A stretch of DNA of 52,558 nt from Mesorhizobium norvegicum (GCF_004919685.1 NZ_SMYZ01000100.1:1-52558); one strand, 5' to 3'; counted from the stretch's first letter, positions 8,827-17,862 are shown. Numbers and translations: made by a program. The notes: a model not told the origin generated them from the sequence alone.

Positions 8827-8936
8827 GGCTAAATCTATCGCACAAGCAAGGGAGCAGCCATAGGCGTTTTTGGCGCGTTCGGCCTTTGCTGTGCAAAAGG
8901 CAGCCCCACGCCAGCGAGAGCAAACCGCTTGGCACA

Positions 8937-9071
8937 GCCCCGCTTGCAGCCTGCCTCTTGAAGTCCCCCCTCATGACGTGGAAGATTGTCGCAGGGATTC
9001 ACTGGAAAGTGCTGAAGCTCAGGGGAAAAGGAGCGCGCGCTTTCGTTCGAGCCCGCCCTTCACTGAGCCGG
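8937..9071 (+). pseudogene. C-terminal remnant of a DUF1365 protein
   Basis: The plus-strand frame reads LKSPLMTWKIVAGIHWKVLK followed by LRGKGARAF, which matches the end of DUF1365 proteins as I know them (H/YPLMTLKVIAAIHWEALRLWLKG). Nothing of the preceding ~200 residues is present. DUF1365 genes are often found directly upstream of cyclopropane-fatty-acid synthase genes in proteobacteria, and here the remnant sits about 100 bases before such a gene. I infer the upstream part was deleted. The remaining 8827-9174 stretch shows nothing else I can support. Confidence 0.55.
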
Positions 9072-9174
9072 TCAGCACCCGGGATGAGGCAAAGGCGTTC
9101 GAACCCGGCGAATGATCCAAGAGAACCGTGGCCCGGCAATTTGCGCCGACACCGCGGAAATCCAGGGGCGTGAG

Positions 9175-10431
9175 ATGGCACACAAGGAACATTTTGGCGT
9201 AGCGTTGAGCGACGCGGTCAGGCTCGACGAATTCAATTTTGCCGAGATCGTCAAGGGCCTGCCGGCCAAGGCCCGGATGGTGCTGTCGGCGGCGATGAAC
9301 CTGCCGCGTGGGTCGCTCAAGGTCAGGATGCCGGACGGGCGCGCCGTCCTCGTCGGCGGCAAAGGACCTGGCCCGGACGCCGAACTGGTGCTCAAGAACT
9401 GGCGCCTGCCCGGCCGCGCCTTTGCCGGCGGCACGATCGGCGTTGCCGAATCCTACATGGACGGCGATTGGGAAAGCCCCGATGTGACCAGCTTCCTGGA
9501 GCTGTTCGTGGTCAATTCGGTTGTCGGCGAGCGTATCGCGGGCGGCACCAACTGGCTGATCAACACCGTCCAGCGCATTCGCCACTGGTTCAACCAGAAC
9601 ACGCGCACCGGCTCGAAACGCAACATCTCGGCGCATTACGACCTCGGCAACGCCTTCTACAAGGAATGGCTCGATCCGAGCATGACCTATTCCTCGGCGC
9701 TCTACACGACAGGTGCCAACGACCTGGAAAGCGCGCAAGCCGCCAAATATCGTGCGTTGGCGAAGGATACAGGGATCGGTCCGAAGGACCACGTGCTGGA
9801 AATCGGCTGTGGCTGGGGCGGCTTCGCCGAATTCGCGGCACGCGAGATCGGCTGCCGGGTGACCGGGCTGACGATCAGCCGCGAACAGCACGACTTCGCC
9901 AAGGCGCGCATCGCCAAGGCCGGGCTCGCCGACAAGGTCGACATCAAGCTGCAGGATTATCGCGACGAAACCGGCACCTATGACCGCATCGCTTCGATCG
10001 AAATGTTCGAGGCGGTCGGCGAGAAATACTGGCCGGTGTTTTTCGGCAAGATGAAGGCCTGCCTTAGGCCCGGCGGCACCGCGGGCCTGCAGATCATCAC
10101 CATCAACGAAGCCGCCTACGACACGTATCGCGCAAGGCCGGATTTCATCCAGCGCTACGTCTTCCCGGGCGGCATGCTGCCGACACCGTCGATCCTGAAG
10201 GCACTCGGCAAGGATCATGGCCTTGCCCATCTGCGCGAGCGCGTGTTTCCAGATGACTACGCGCGCACGCTCGCCGAATGGCGCCACCGGTTCTGGGCCT
10301 CATGGGAGAAGATCGTCCCGCTCGGCTTCGACGACCGCTTCAAGAAGCTCTGGGAGTTCTACTTGCACTATTGCGAGGCCGGATTCCGCGCCAGCTACAT
10401 CGACGTGCGCCAGGTCGTCTACAAGGCGTAA
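9175..10431 (+). CDS. cfa: Cyclopropane-fatty-acyl-phospholipid synthase family methyltransferase
   Basis: Transfers a methylene group from S-adenosylmethionine to the cis double bond of membrane phospholipid acyl chains. The 418 residues show an N-terminal lipid-binding region (LVLKNWRLPGRAFAGGTIG, ESYMDGDWESPD) and a class I methyltransferase domain from about 130: NISAHYDLGNAFYKEWLDPS, MTYSSALY, the SAM motif VLEIGCGWGGFAEFAA, TGLTISREQ and the later YVFPGGMLPTPS. I chose ATG 9175 over ATG 9112; the upstream 21 codons are not family-like, though that start cannot be excluded. The DUF1365 remnant upstream supports the assignment. Confidence 0.92.
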   Translation: MAHKEHFGVALSDAVRLDEFNFAEIVKGLPAKARMVLSAAMNLPRGSLKVRMPDGRAVLVGGKGPGPDAELVLKNWRLPGRAFAGGTIGVAESYMDGDWESPDVTSFLELFVVNSVVGERIAGGTNWLINTVQRIRHWFNQNTRTGSKRNISAHYDLGNAFYKEWLDPSMTYSSALYTTGANDLESAQAAKYRALAKDTGIGPKDHVLEIGCGWGGFAEFAAREIGCRVTGLTISREQHDFAKARIAKAGLADKVDIKLQDYRDETGTYDRIASIEMFEAVGEKYWPVFFGKMKACLRPGGTAGLQIITINEAAYDTYRARPDFIQRYVFPGGMLPTPSILKALGKDHGLAHLRERVFPDDYARTLAEWRHRFWASWEKIVPLGFDDRFKKLWEFYLHYCEAGFRASYIDVRQVVYKA

Positions 10432-10480
10432 GTCGACACCGCCACGTCGGCGCGGAATCGAGCCCTTCGAACGGCCGCGA

Positions 10481-12460
10481 TCAAAGAAGGATGCGGTATT
10501 TCGCGAAGCCTGCTTCGCCCTCGCCCGCCGGCTCGATCTTGGGCGATTTCACCTGCGCAATAAAATCCTTGGCCCTGGCGCCGGTTTCGAACACGGCGCT
10601 GGTTCCAGGCAATGGCGCGAACGACCAGTTGTCGTCCGCCGATGGGTTGATCGTACCCTCGCTGACGATGTAGCGAACGATGACGTCGCGATTGGTGTCC
10701 GGCGCCTCGTAGATGATCTTCGAGGCATTAATGTCGGGGAAATTGCCGCCGCCGCCGGCACGATAATTGTTGGTCGCAACGACGAATTTCTGTTTGGGAT
10801 CAATTGGTTTTCCATCGAAACTCAGGTCGACAATACGATTGGCGCCGGCGTTCGCCAGCCCGCCCTTGGCATCGTATTTCGGCGGTTGCGACAGGTCTAT
10901 TCTGTAGCTGACGCCGTCGATGACGTCGAAATTGTAGGATGGGAAGTCGGTGTTGATGAGGGCTTGGTCGGCCTTCCCTGGCTCGATCCGGTTGAAGATG
11001 CCGGCCGACATTTCCAGCCATTCCTTGACCTGCGCACCGGTGATTTCCACCGCCCGCACCGTGTTCGGATAGAGGTAAAGATCGGCAACGTTCTTGATGG
11101 CGATATCGCCGGCCGGCACGTCGGTATAGTAGTCGGCGCCGTTGCGCCCGCCGGCCTTGAACGGAGCGGCCGCCGACAGCAGCGGCATATCCTTCCATTG
11201 CGTGTTCTTCAGAATATCCCTGAGGTACCAGGTCTGCGCCTGGCTGACGACCTGCACCGACGGGTCGTCGGCGACCAGCGCGAAATAGGAATAGAGCGGC
11301 GCGGAGGTCTTGCCGACGGGGCGGCGCACATAGGCCAGTGTCGCCTGGTGGTCCTGTTCGAGTGCCGCGATGATGCGCTTGTCGTCGGCGACAGTCGGCT
11401 TGTTCTTGTTGTCGACGCGTTCGAAGATCGGCCGTGCCTCGGAGGTGGCTGAAACGACCTTCCATTTCGACCCGTCGCGCTCCAGCATCAGGTCGATCAG
11501 CCCCATATGCGAGCCCCAGAAGCCACCCATAACGGCAGGTTTGCCCTGCAGCGTGCCTTTCTGCGTGTCGACACCATCGAGCGACTGGAAATCCTTCTTG
11601 CCGGGGAACACCAGATGCTGGTGACCGGTGAATACCGCATCGATGCCGTCGACACCGGCGACGAAGAAGGAGGCGTTCTCCAGCATGTCGCCCTGCTTCA
11701 CGTCGATGCCGGAATGCGAGAGCGCAATGACGATGTCGGCGCCCTCCTCCTTCATCTGCGGCAGCCAGGCCTTGGCCGCCTCGACGATGTCGCGCGTCTT
11801 GACGTTGCCTTCGAGGTTCTTGAGATCCCAGACCATGATCTGCGGCGGCACGAAGCCGATGATGCCGATCCTGATCGGCTGCTCGGCGCCCGAACCGTCC
11901 TTGATCTTCTTGTCGAGGATGACATAGGGCTTGAGATAGAGCTTGTCGTCACGCGGGTTCGAGGCCAACTCGGTGCCGCGGATCAGGTTGGCGCAGACGA
12001 AGGGAAAATTGGCGCCGGCCAGCACCTTGTCCAGGAATGACAGGCCGTAGTTGAATTCGTGGTTGCCCAGCGTCGAGCACTCGTAGCCGAGCAGATTCAT
12101 GCCTTTCATGATCGGATGCAGGTCGCCGTCCTTCAGGCCCTTCTCATAGGCGATGTAGTCGCCCATCGGGTTGCCCTGCAGCAGGTCGCCATTGTCGATC
12201 AGCATCGAATTGCTGGCTTCCTTGCGCACCGCGTCGATCAGGGATGCCGTGCGCGACAGGCCCATCGTGTCGTTGGCTTTGTCGGCGTAGTAGTCGTAAG
12301 GCAGCACGTTCACATGGATGTCGGTGGTTTCCATGATCCGAAGATGCGCCTGGTTGGCCTGTGCGCGGGCGGAGAAGGGATGAAGCACGATCAGCGCCCC
12401 TGTGGCTACGGTGCCAGCGAGGAAACCGCGGCGGGAGACGGGATGGAGCAGTTGCGACAT
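10481..12460 (-). CDS. cpdB: 2',3'-cyclic-nucleotide 2'-phosphodiesterase / 3'-nucleotidase
   Basis: A 659-residue periplasmic enzyme that hydrolyses 2',3'-cyclic nucleotides and 3'-nucleotides for scavenging. It has a twin-arginine signal (SRRGFLAGTVATGALIVL, cleavage after ARA near 33), a calcineurin-type metallophosphatase domain (TTDIHVNVLPYDYY, LIDNGDLLQGNPMGDY, TLGNHEFNYGL, ALSHSGID, FTGHQHLVFPG) and the 5'-nucleotidase C-terminal domain (from about 390, with GADYYTDVPAGDIAIKNVAD and FVVATNNYRAGGGGNFP). GAGGAGAAAACATG gives a clear start. Tat export implies that metal is loaded before export. It is monocistronic. Confidence 0.94.
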   Translation of the reverse strand: MSQLLHPVSRRGFLAGTVATGALIVLHPFSARAQANQAHLRIMETTDIHVNVLPYDYYADKANDTMGLSRTASLIDAVRKEASNSMLIDNGDLLQGNPMGDYIAYEKGLKDGDLHPIMKGMNLLGYECSTLGNHEFNYGLSFLDKVLAGANFPFVCANLIRGTELASNPRDDKLYLKPYVILDKKIKDGSGAEQPIRIGIIGFVPPQIMVWDLKNLEGNVKTRDIVEAAKAWLPQMKEEGADIVIALSHSGIDVKQGDMLENASFFVAGVDGIDAVFTGHQHLVFPGKKDFQSLDGVDTQKGTLQGKPAVMGGFWGSHMGLIDLMLERDGSKWKVVSATSEARPIFERVDNKNKPTVADDKRIIAALEQDHQATLAYVRRPVGKTSAPLYSYFALVADDPSVQVVSQAQTWYLRDILKNTQWKDMPLLSAAAPFKAGGRNGADYYTDVPAGDIAIKNVADLYLYPNTVRAVEITGAQVKEWLEMSAGIFNRIEPGKADQALINTDFPSYNFDVIDGVSYRIDLSQPPKYDAKGGLANAGANRIVDLSFDGKPIDPKQKFVVATNNYRAGGGGNFPDINASKIIYEAPDTNRDVIVRYIVSEGTINPSADDNWSFAPLPGTSAVFETGARAKDFIAQVKSPKIEPAGEGEAGFAKYRILL

Positions 12461-12609
12461 GTTTTCTCCTCATCGACAACGTGACACGCCCTGCCCCGAA
12501 GCGAACTTCGCGCCGAAATCGACCTGAGTCCATTCAACAAGTTGCGTGCATCGGAACGTCAGTCGACCAGCAACAGATGACGTGCGGATGAACGGGACAG
12601 TGAAGAAAG

Positions 12610-13875
12610 TCAGGTCTTGTCGTCGTCGCCCTGGGTGATCAGCCGGGCGCTGCGCTGGCCTGTGACGTAGATCCATAGCCAGCTCAGGGAAACCGCAAGC
12701 CGGTTTCGGAAACCGATCAGAAAATAGATGTGGGCGATACCCCAGAGCCACCAGGCGAGCCAGCCCGTAAGCTTGATCCAGCCGAAATCGATCGCGGCGG
12801 CGCGTTTGCCGATCGTCGCCAGATCGCCGGCATGCCTGTAGTGGAAAGGACGCGCGGTCGTGTCACCATCAAGCCTGGCCTTGATAGTGGCCGCAACATG
12901 TCGGCCCTCCTGCTTGGCGGAAGGCGCCACGCCGGGTACCGGCCGGCCATCGGGCCGCAGCACAAGGGCGGCGTCGCCGATGACGAAAATCTCCGGGCTG
13001 CCGGGCACGCTGAGGTCAGGTTCGACGAGCACCCTGCCAGCGCGGTCCGCCTTCGCTCCCAGCCATTCGGCGGCGGGCGAAGCGGCAACGCCTGCTGCCC
13101 ACAGAATCGTCCGGGCCGCCAGTTGCCTGTCGCCAAAGACGACGCCCTCGGCATCGCAGCGCGTGACAGCCCGCCCGAGTTCGACCGTCACACCGAGCCG
13201 CTCGAGTGCCTTCGAGGCATAGTCGGAGAGTTTTGGCGCGAAATTGGCAAGGATGCGGTCGCCGGCCTCGATCAGCACCACGCGCGTTTGCCGCGTATCG
13301 ATGTTGCGGAACTCGCCGCGCAGTGTGTCGTGCGCCAGCTCGACGATGGTGCCGGCCAATTCCACGCCGGTCGGCCCGCCGCCGACGATCGCAATGGTCA
13401 GCAGCGCCTGGCGTTTGGCGGGATCGGTTTCCCGCTCGGCCTGCTCGAAGGCCAAGAGAATGCGCCGCCGAATGGTGGTGGCGTCTTCCAGCGTCTTCAG
13501 GCCCGGCGCGAAAGGCTCCCATTCGTCGTGACCGAAATAGGCATGGCGAGCGCCGGTGGCCAGCACCAGCGTGTCGTAGGCGACGGCGCTGCCGTCATCG
13601 AGCAACACGCGTTTGCCGGCACGGTCGACGCCGGTGACGTTGGCCAGCAGCGTCGTCACGTCCTTGCGCTTGCGCAGGAGGTGGCGGATCGGCCAGGCAA
13701 CCTCGGAGGTTGCCAGCGCCGTCGTCGCCACCTGGTAGAGCAGCGGCTGGAAAAGATGATGGTTGCGCTTGTCGATCATGGTTATGCGCACTGGTGCGCC
13801 GCCAAGCGCGCGGGTGAATTCGAGGCCACCGAAACCCGCGCCGACAACAACAACTTGATGGCTGGCTTGGTTCAT
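12610..13875 (-). CDS. ndh: Type II NADH dehydrogenase / NAD(P)/FAD-dependent oxidoreductase
   Basis: A non-proton-pumping flavoprotein that passes electrons from NADH to quinone. The 421 residues open with an FAD-binding VVVGAGFGGLEFTRAL, then NHHLFQPLLYQVATTALA typical of NDH-2, a second nucleotide-binding glycine motif IAIVGGGPTGVELAGTI, the AGVAASP segment and the late FAD motif IFVIGDAALV. A hydrophobic stretch near the C-terminus (LTGWLAWWLWGIAHIYFLIGF) likely anchors it to the membrane. It is divergent from the 5-formyl-THF cyclo-ligase gene. Confidence 0.92.
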   Translation of the reverse strand: MNQASHQVVVVGAGFGGLEFTRALGGAPVRITMIDKRNHHLFQPLLYQVATTALATSEVAWPIRHLLRKRKDVTTLLANVTGVDRAGKRVLLDDGSAVAYDTLVLATGARHAYFGHDEWEPFAPGLKTLEDATTIRRRILLAFEQAERETDPAKRQALLTIAIVGGGPTGVELAGTIVELAHDTLRGEFRNIDTRQTRVVLIEAGDRILANFAPKLSDYASKALERLGVTVELGRAVTRCDAEGVVFGDRQLAARTILWAAGVAASPAAEWLGAKADRAGRVLVEPDLSVPGSPEIFVIGDAALVLRPDGRPVPGVAPSAKQEGRHVAATIKARLDGDTTARPFHYRHAGDLATIGKRAAAIDFGWIKLTGWLAWWLWGIAHIYFLIGFRNRLAVSLSWLWIYVTGQRSARLITQGDDDKT

Positions 13876-14047
13876 TTCATTTCACCAAGGCGAGCAATTC
13901 GCCGACCCTGATGTAGGCATTTTTGTGCAGCGCAACAATGGCCCGATCTGGTGCAACTGCCTGGGACTCGCCGCTCGATGTCGTGAATGCGCATGTCGTG
14001 CACAGGGACCGGGTATAGCCTTGCTCAGCAGTACAACGAGGTGAGGC

Positions 14048-14710
14048 ATGGCCAACGAACATGACGGCGCCAAGGATCACGATGGGCCGGCGCAGTATTC
14101 CTCGCCGCCTTGCTTCATGCACGAGCTCGATCCGGAATTCCGGGCGCCGCTATCCGACTGGACCGATGTGAGGCGCTGGCGCAAGGCCGAGCGCGAACGG
14201 CTGATCGCGGCGCGGCTGGCGGTTTCCGCCGATGCGCGGACGGCGATGTCTCAGCGTATTGCCGAAGGGCTCGACGCGATCATCGGCGAGATCGCCGGTC
14301 GCATGGTCAGTCTTTACTGGCCGTTTCGCGGTGAGCCGGATTTGCGGCCATGGATGGCATCCGTCAATGAGCGCGGTGGCCGCACAGCGTTGCCTATCGT
14401 CGTGGAGAAAGGGCAACCGCTGATCTTCCGTGCCTACAAATCCGGCGACCGGCTGGAAAAAGGCATCTGGAACATCCCGATCCCGGCCGAAGGCGATCCG
14501 GTGCTGCCCGACATCGTCATCTCGCCGATCGTCGGTATCGATCCCGGGAACTACCGCCTGGGCTATGGCGGCGGCTTTTTCGACCGCACGCTGGCGGCGA
14601 TGCCGTTCAAGCCGCTGGTCATCGGCGTCGGCTATGGGCTGCAGCGTATCGCGACCATCTATCCGCAGCCGCATGACATTCCGATGGATCGGCTCGTCAC
14701 CGAGGCCTAA
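14048..14710 (+). CDS. 5-formyltetrahydrofolate cyclo-ligase
   Basis: ATP-dependent conversion of 5-formyl-THF to 5,10-methenyl-THF, recovering the folate stored as an inhibitor of one-carbon enzymes. The 220 residues carry an N-terminal extension (about 1-40, with SSPPCFMHELDP) that I recall from rhizobial members, then WRKAERERLIAARLA, VSLYWPFRGEPDL, ALPIVVEKGQPLIFRAY, the ligand loop DIVISPIVGIDPGNYRLGYG and GGFFDRTLA near the end. In many proteobacteria this gene follows 6S RNA; I found no convincing 6S RNA in the 172 bases upstream. Confidence 0.93.
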   Translation: MANEHDGAKDHDGPAQYSSPPCFMHELDPEFRAPLSDWTDVRRWRKAERERLIAARLAVSADARTAMSQRIAEGLDAIIGEIAGRMVSLYWPFRGEPDLRPWMASVNERGGRTALPIVVEKGQPLIFRAYKSGDRLEKGIWNIPIPAEGDPVLPDIVISPIVGIDPGNYRLGYGGGFFDRTLAAMPFKPLVIGVGYGLQRIATIYPQPHDIPMDRLVTEA

Positions 14711-15015
14711 GAGCCTGTTTGGAAAATGAGACCGGTCGGATTTCTGTTTCGCTGCGAAATGTGGACACGACAGCAGCAAGCCGGTTGGCCGGGATCACCC
14801 GACGTAAAAACACCTCAGCTACGGACCAACGCGTTTCAATCGAGCCACGCTCCCGCCGTGTAGCAGCGCAAATGTCACGTGACAAAAATCCGACTTGGTC
14901 GATAAATAATATGATCTTCAGCGGGACCATGCCGCGGCGGACCGTTTCGACGTGCTCTCTGGGCGAATCCAACAGTGTCGGGTTGCTCTTTGGCTGCTTC
15001 ACAACGGATGACAAG
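14711..15015. other. Gene-free stretch between the cyclo-ligase and a small exported protein
   Basis: About 305 bases of visibly lower GC than the surroundings. Frames across it on both strands are open but not protein-like. I see no tRNA, repeat or terminator I can support; it presumably holds the promoter of the exported protein that follows. Confidence 0.5.
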
Positions 15016-15426
15016 ATGATCGGACGAACCATAGCGGCTGCCCTTGCAATTGCGTTTTCCTTTTCGCCTTCGCTTGCGCAACCACAGCATCGTTTACCGA
15101 GCGGTTACAAATGGGGCCGCTGCCTGCTTGTTGTTAGCGGTCAGACTCGCATATCCGGAAGATGCTCCTATCAAATCGAGACGGGCGGCGATTTTAATAT
15201 CCAGGGGCCTCGGCAAGTTTTTGCAGGTATCGACTATCCTGATGCGCATAGTGGGGCTGATGAAATGTCCGAAGATTACTGGGCAGTTGTCTACAAGGAA
15301 GGTGATGTTTGGGACGGCTATGGGAACTCGGACATTCCCGAAACTCACGGTGAAGGTTGGGGAGAACTTCGCCGCGAAGGCGCATGCTATGTTGGGAAGG
15401 ACGTCAGGGTGTGCCTTTGGCGTTAA
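15016..15426 (+). CDS. Small exported protein of unknown function
   Basis: A 136-residue protein with a classical signal peptide (RTIAAALAIAFSFSPSLAQ, cleavage probably after SLA near 22). The mature part has four cysteines (GRCLLVVSG, GRCSYQIETGG, REGACYVGKD, DVRVCLWR), probably two disulfides, and alternating beta-strand patterns. I do not recognise the family. The ATG at 15016 was chosen because the frame upstream is not signal-like. It overlaps the convergent Lrp gene by four bases. Lower GC than its neighbours hints at recent acquisition. Confidence 0.7.
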   Translation: MIGRTIAAALAIAFSFSPSLAQPQHRLPSGYKWGRCLLVVSGQTRISGRCSYQIETGGDFNIQGPRQVFAGIDYPDAHSGADEMSEDYWAVVYKEGDVWDGYGNSDIPETHGEGWGELRREGACYVGKDVRVCLWR

Positions 15427-15896
15427 GCCATTTCCGGCTTCATGCCCATCGCCGTGCGGTCGACGATCTCACGCAAGGCGAATGACGAGTTGATCTTCGT
15501 CACATGCGGCATCGCCGACAGCCATTCCTTGTGGATGCGCTCATAATCGACGAGATCCTTTGCCGCGATCCTCAGAATATAGTCGTACTCGCCCGACATC
15601 AGATGGCAGGACAGCACGTTCGGGCAGCGCTTGATCGCCGCCTCGAAATCCGACAGCGTCTTCTCGAACTGTCCCGACAGCGATATGTGCACGATCGCCG
15701 TCATCTGGTGGCCAAGTGCTGCATTGGAAAGCCGGGCGTGGTAGCCTCGGATGGTTCCGGATTTCTCCAGATTGTCGAGCCGGCGCGAACAGGCCGACTG
15801 CGACAGGCCAACCTTCTCGGCAAGTGCTGCATTGGGTATCCTGCCATCCTTCTGCAAAGTCTCGAGAATGGCGATATCAATCCTGTCGAGCGGCAT
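15423..15896 (-). CDS. Lrp/AsnC-family transcriptional regulator, divergent from ald
   Basis: A 157-residue regulator with an N-terminal winged helix-turn-helix (LDRIDIAILETLQKDGRIPNAALAEKVGLSQSACSRRLDNLE) and a RAM ligand-binding domain from about 65 (AIVHISLSGQFEKTLSDFEAAI, VLSCHLMSGEYDYILRI). The start at 15896 gives MPLDRIDIAIL, the usual beginning; 13 further codons lie upstream without family match. It is divergent from alanine dehydrogenase and very likely regulates it in response to alanine or another amino acid, as Lrp-type AldR proteins do. Confidence 0.93.
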   Translation of the reverse strand: MPLDRIDIAILETLQKDGRIPNAALAEKVGLSQSACSRRLDNLEKSGTIRGYHARLSNAALGHQMTAIVHISLSGQFEKTLSDFEAAIKRCPNVLSCHLMSGEYDYILRIAAKDLVDYERIHKEWLSAMPHVTKINSSFALREIVDRTAMGMKPEMA

Positions 15897-16052
15897 TTTG
15901 CGTGAATCCTGCGAATATCCTGCTATTTTGCGCAACGATTATCGAAACGCGCCCATCCGCGCAAGCGCATTCGCAAACACCTGCGCATCGATTCGTGGTT
16001 CACTCCATTCATACAGGGAACGAGCCCAAAAGGGCCGGATCAGGAGAAGAAA
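15897..16052. promoter_or_regulatory. Divergent control region of the Lrp regulator and ald
   Basis: The 156 bases between the two divergent starts contain several scattered TGCG/CGCA repeats (for example TTTGCGCAACG, CGCGCAAGCGCATTCGCAAA, CCTGCGCATCG) that could be multiple Lrp contacts. The ald ribosome site is AGGAG at about 16042. I could not define a core promoter. Confidence 0.4.
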
Positions 16053-17168
16053 ATGCGCGTCGGCTGCCCCAAGGAAATCAAGAACCACGAATATCGCGTC
16101 GGCCTCACCCCCGGCTCGGTCCGCGAATATGTCGCCCATGGCCATGAAGTGCTGGTCGAGACCGGCGCCGGGGCCGGCATCGGCGCCGATGACAACGCCT
16201 ATCGCGCCGCCGGCGCCACGATTGCCAAGACGGCCGCCGACGTGTTCGCCAAATCGGACATGATCGTCAAGGTCAAGGAGCCGCAGCCCAACGAATGGGC
16301 GCAGCTGCGCGAAGGCCAGATCCTGTACACCTATCTTCATCTTGCCCCGGATCCGGAGCAGACCAAGGGCCTGCTTGCGTCCGGCGTGACGGCAATCGCC
16401 TACGAGACCGTGACCGACGATCGTGGCGGCCTGCCGCTGCTGGCGCCGATGTCTGAAGTCGCCGGACGCCTGTCGATCCAGGCCGGCGCCACGGCGCTGC
16501 AGAAGGCCAATGGCGGCCGCGGCGTGCTGCTGGGCGGCGTGCCCGGCGTGCTGCCCGGCAAGGTCACCGTGCTCGGCGGCGGCGTCGTCGGCCTGCATGC
16601 TGCCAGGATGGCGGCGGGGCTTGGCGCCGATGTCACCATCATCGATCGGTCGATCCCGAGATTGCGCCAGCTCGACGATCTCTTCGCCGGCCGCGTCCAC
16701 ACCCGTTACTCGACTGTCGAGGCGCTGGAAGAAGAGTGTTTTTCGGCCGACATCGTCGTCGGCGCCGTGCTGATCCCCGGCGCCGCGGCGCCGAAGCTCG
16801 TCACGCGCGAAATGCTCTCAGGCATGAAGAAGGGCTCGGTGCTGGTCGACGTCGCCATCGACCAGGGCGGCTGCTTCGAGACCTCGCATGCAACCACTCA
16901 TGCCGATCCGACCTACGAGGTCGACGGGGTCATCCACTATTGCGTCGCCAACATGCCAGGCGCGGTGCCGGTCACGTCAGCCCATGCGCTCAACAATGCG
17001 ACGCTTCACTATGGCCTGCAGCTTGCCGACAAGGGCCTGAAGGCGCTGGTCGACGATCACCATTTGCGCAACGGCCTCAATGTCCACAAGGGCAAGATCA
17101 CCAACCGGGCTGTCGCCGAGGCGCTCGGCTACGAACTGGTCGAGCCGAAAGCGGTTCTCGCGGCCTGA
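16053..17168 (+). CDS. ald: Alanine dehydrogenase
   Basis: NAD-dependent oxidative deamination of L-alanine to pyruvate and ammonia, reversible. The 371 residues match the family length and show MRVGCPKEIKNHEYRVGLTP, the substrate region around IVKVKEPQPNEW, the catalytic-His region YTYLHLAPDPEQT, the hinge signature PLLAPMSEVAGRLSIQAGA, the Rossmann motif VTVLGGGVVGLHAARMA and the closing VDVAIDQGGCFETSHATTH and NMPGAVPVTSAHALNNAT. It is followed by a good terminator and governed from the divergent Lrp gene. Confidence 0.97.
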   Translation: MRVGCPKEIKNHEYRVGLTPGSVREYVAHGHEVLVETGAGAGIGADDNAYRAAGATIAKTAADVFAKSDMIVKVKEPQPNEWAQLREGQILYTYLHLAPDPEQTKGLLASGVTAIAYETVTDDRGGLPLLAPMSEVAGRLSIQAGATALQKANGGRGVLLGGVPGVLPGKVTVLGGGVVGLHAARMAAGLGADVTIIDRSIPRLRQLDDLFAGRVHTRYSTVEALEEECFSADIVVGAVLIPGAAAPKLVTREMLSGMKKGSVLVDVAIDQGGCFETSHATTHADPTYEVDGVIHYCVANMPGAVPVTSAHALNNATLHYGLQLADKGLKALVDDHHLRNGLNVHKGKITNRAVAEALGYELVEPKAVLAA

Positions 17169-17198
17169 TTTCACGAAAAGACAGCTTCCTCCCGTCTC

Positions 17199-17228
17199 AC
17201 CCGCCGGTTCCATGCCGGCGGGTTTTTC
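17199..17228 (+). terminator. Terminator of ald
   Basis: ACCCGCCGG and CCGGCGGGT form a 9-base-pair stem with a 7-base loop, followed by TTTTTC; it begins about 30 bases after the ald stop. Confidence 0.88.
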
Positions 17229-17247
17229 TTTGGGGTAGAAGCAGGCA

Positions 17248-17276
17248 ACAAAAAAGCGGAGCCAAAGCCCCGCTTC
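17248..17276 (-). terminator. Probable minus-strand terminator beyond the DUF1203 gene
   Basis: AAGCGG and CCGCTT form a short stem that on the minus strand is followed by TTTTTT. It lies 120 bases after the DUF1203 stop; the sequence between (17277-17394) holds no gene I can support. Confidence 0.5.
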
Positions 17277-17394
17277 CTCGATATCGAGTTTTGCCGCCGG
17301 TTCATCCGCGGTCGGCAAATCGATCGACAATGGCTTTTTATCGCGATTATGCGACGGGAGTACGACAGCGTCTCCAGTCGCCAATCCCGGCGCC

Positions 17395-17862
17395 TCATGC
17401 GCGCTCGATGCGGCACTGATAGCAATTGTTGCGCGCCGAGCGGACATGGACGTAGGCGATATCGTCGCGCTCCAACAGGATCACGGCCCGCGCGGTGATG
17501 TCGCCGGTCGGGATGACACCGCCACTGCCATAGACGATACGATCATCCCTGCCATAGCCGCGCACGATATAGTCGGGGCTTTCGAGAATTTCGGGAAGCG
17601 CATCGCTCCCGGCGGCACGGTCGCATTCCTCGGCATGCAGGAAGATCGGCCCGGTTTCGGCATAGGGCTGAAGCTCCGGGAATGGCCGGTAGGCCAGGAT
17701 GAGGTAAGCGTCGCCGGCGGCGATGTTCTTCAGGCAATGCCGGCAAGGCATGCCGTCACCGTCGGAGATTTTTCGCTCAGGCGTGTGGCCGTAGGCATCG
17801 GCGCCGCCGCGCTGCAGCGCCCTGACGTGTTCCGTGGGCAAGGCCTTGAACTGGATGGTCAT
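17395..17862 (-). CDS. DUF1203 family protein
   Basis: A 155-residue protein with the features I associate with DUF1203: start MTIQFKALPTEHVRAL, a cysteine pair in PCRHCLKNIAAGDAYLILAYRPF, the segment GPIFLHAEECDR, and an ending YVHVRSARNNCYQCRIERA. The CxxC and the C-terminal cysteines suggest metal binding or redox chemistry; the role is not known. The ATG at 17862 was chosen because it yields the family start; the longer frame upstream is not conserved-looking. Confidence 0.85.
   Translation of the reverse strand: MTIQFKALPTEHVRALQRGGADAYGHTPERKISDGDGMPCRHCLKNIAAGDAYLILAYRPFPELQPYAETGPIFLHAEECDRAAGSDALPEILESPDYIVRGYGRDDRIVYGSGGVIPTGDITARAVILLERDDIAYVHVRSARNNCYQCRIERA

Noticed and set aside
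13877..14047. Minus-strand frame ending HKNAYIRVGELLALVK just upstream of ndh, and possible 6S RNA before the cyclo-ligase gene
   Set aside because: The frame lacks a clear start and ribosome site and is not family-like; the 172 bases show no 6S-type long imperfect hairpin with a central bubble.
16977..17447. 156-residue minus-strand frame overlapping ald and its downstream region
   Set aside because: Most of it is antisense to ald, and the sequence across 17238-17394 crosses two terminator hairpins; not protein-like.
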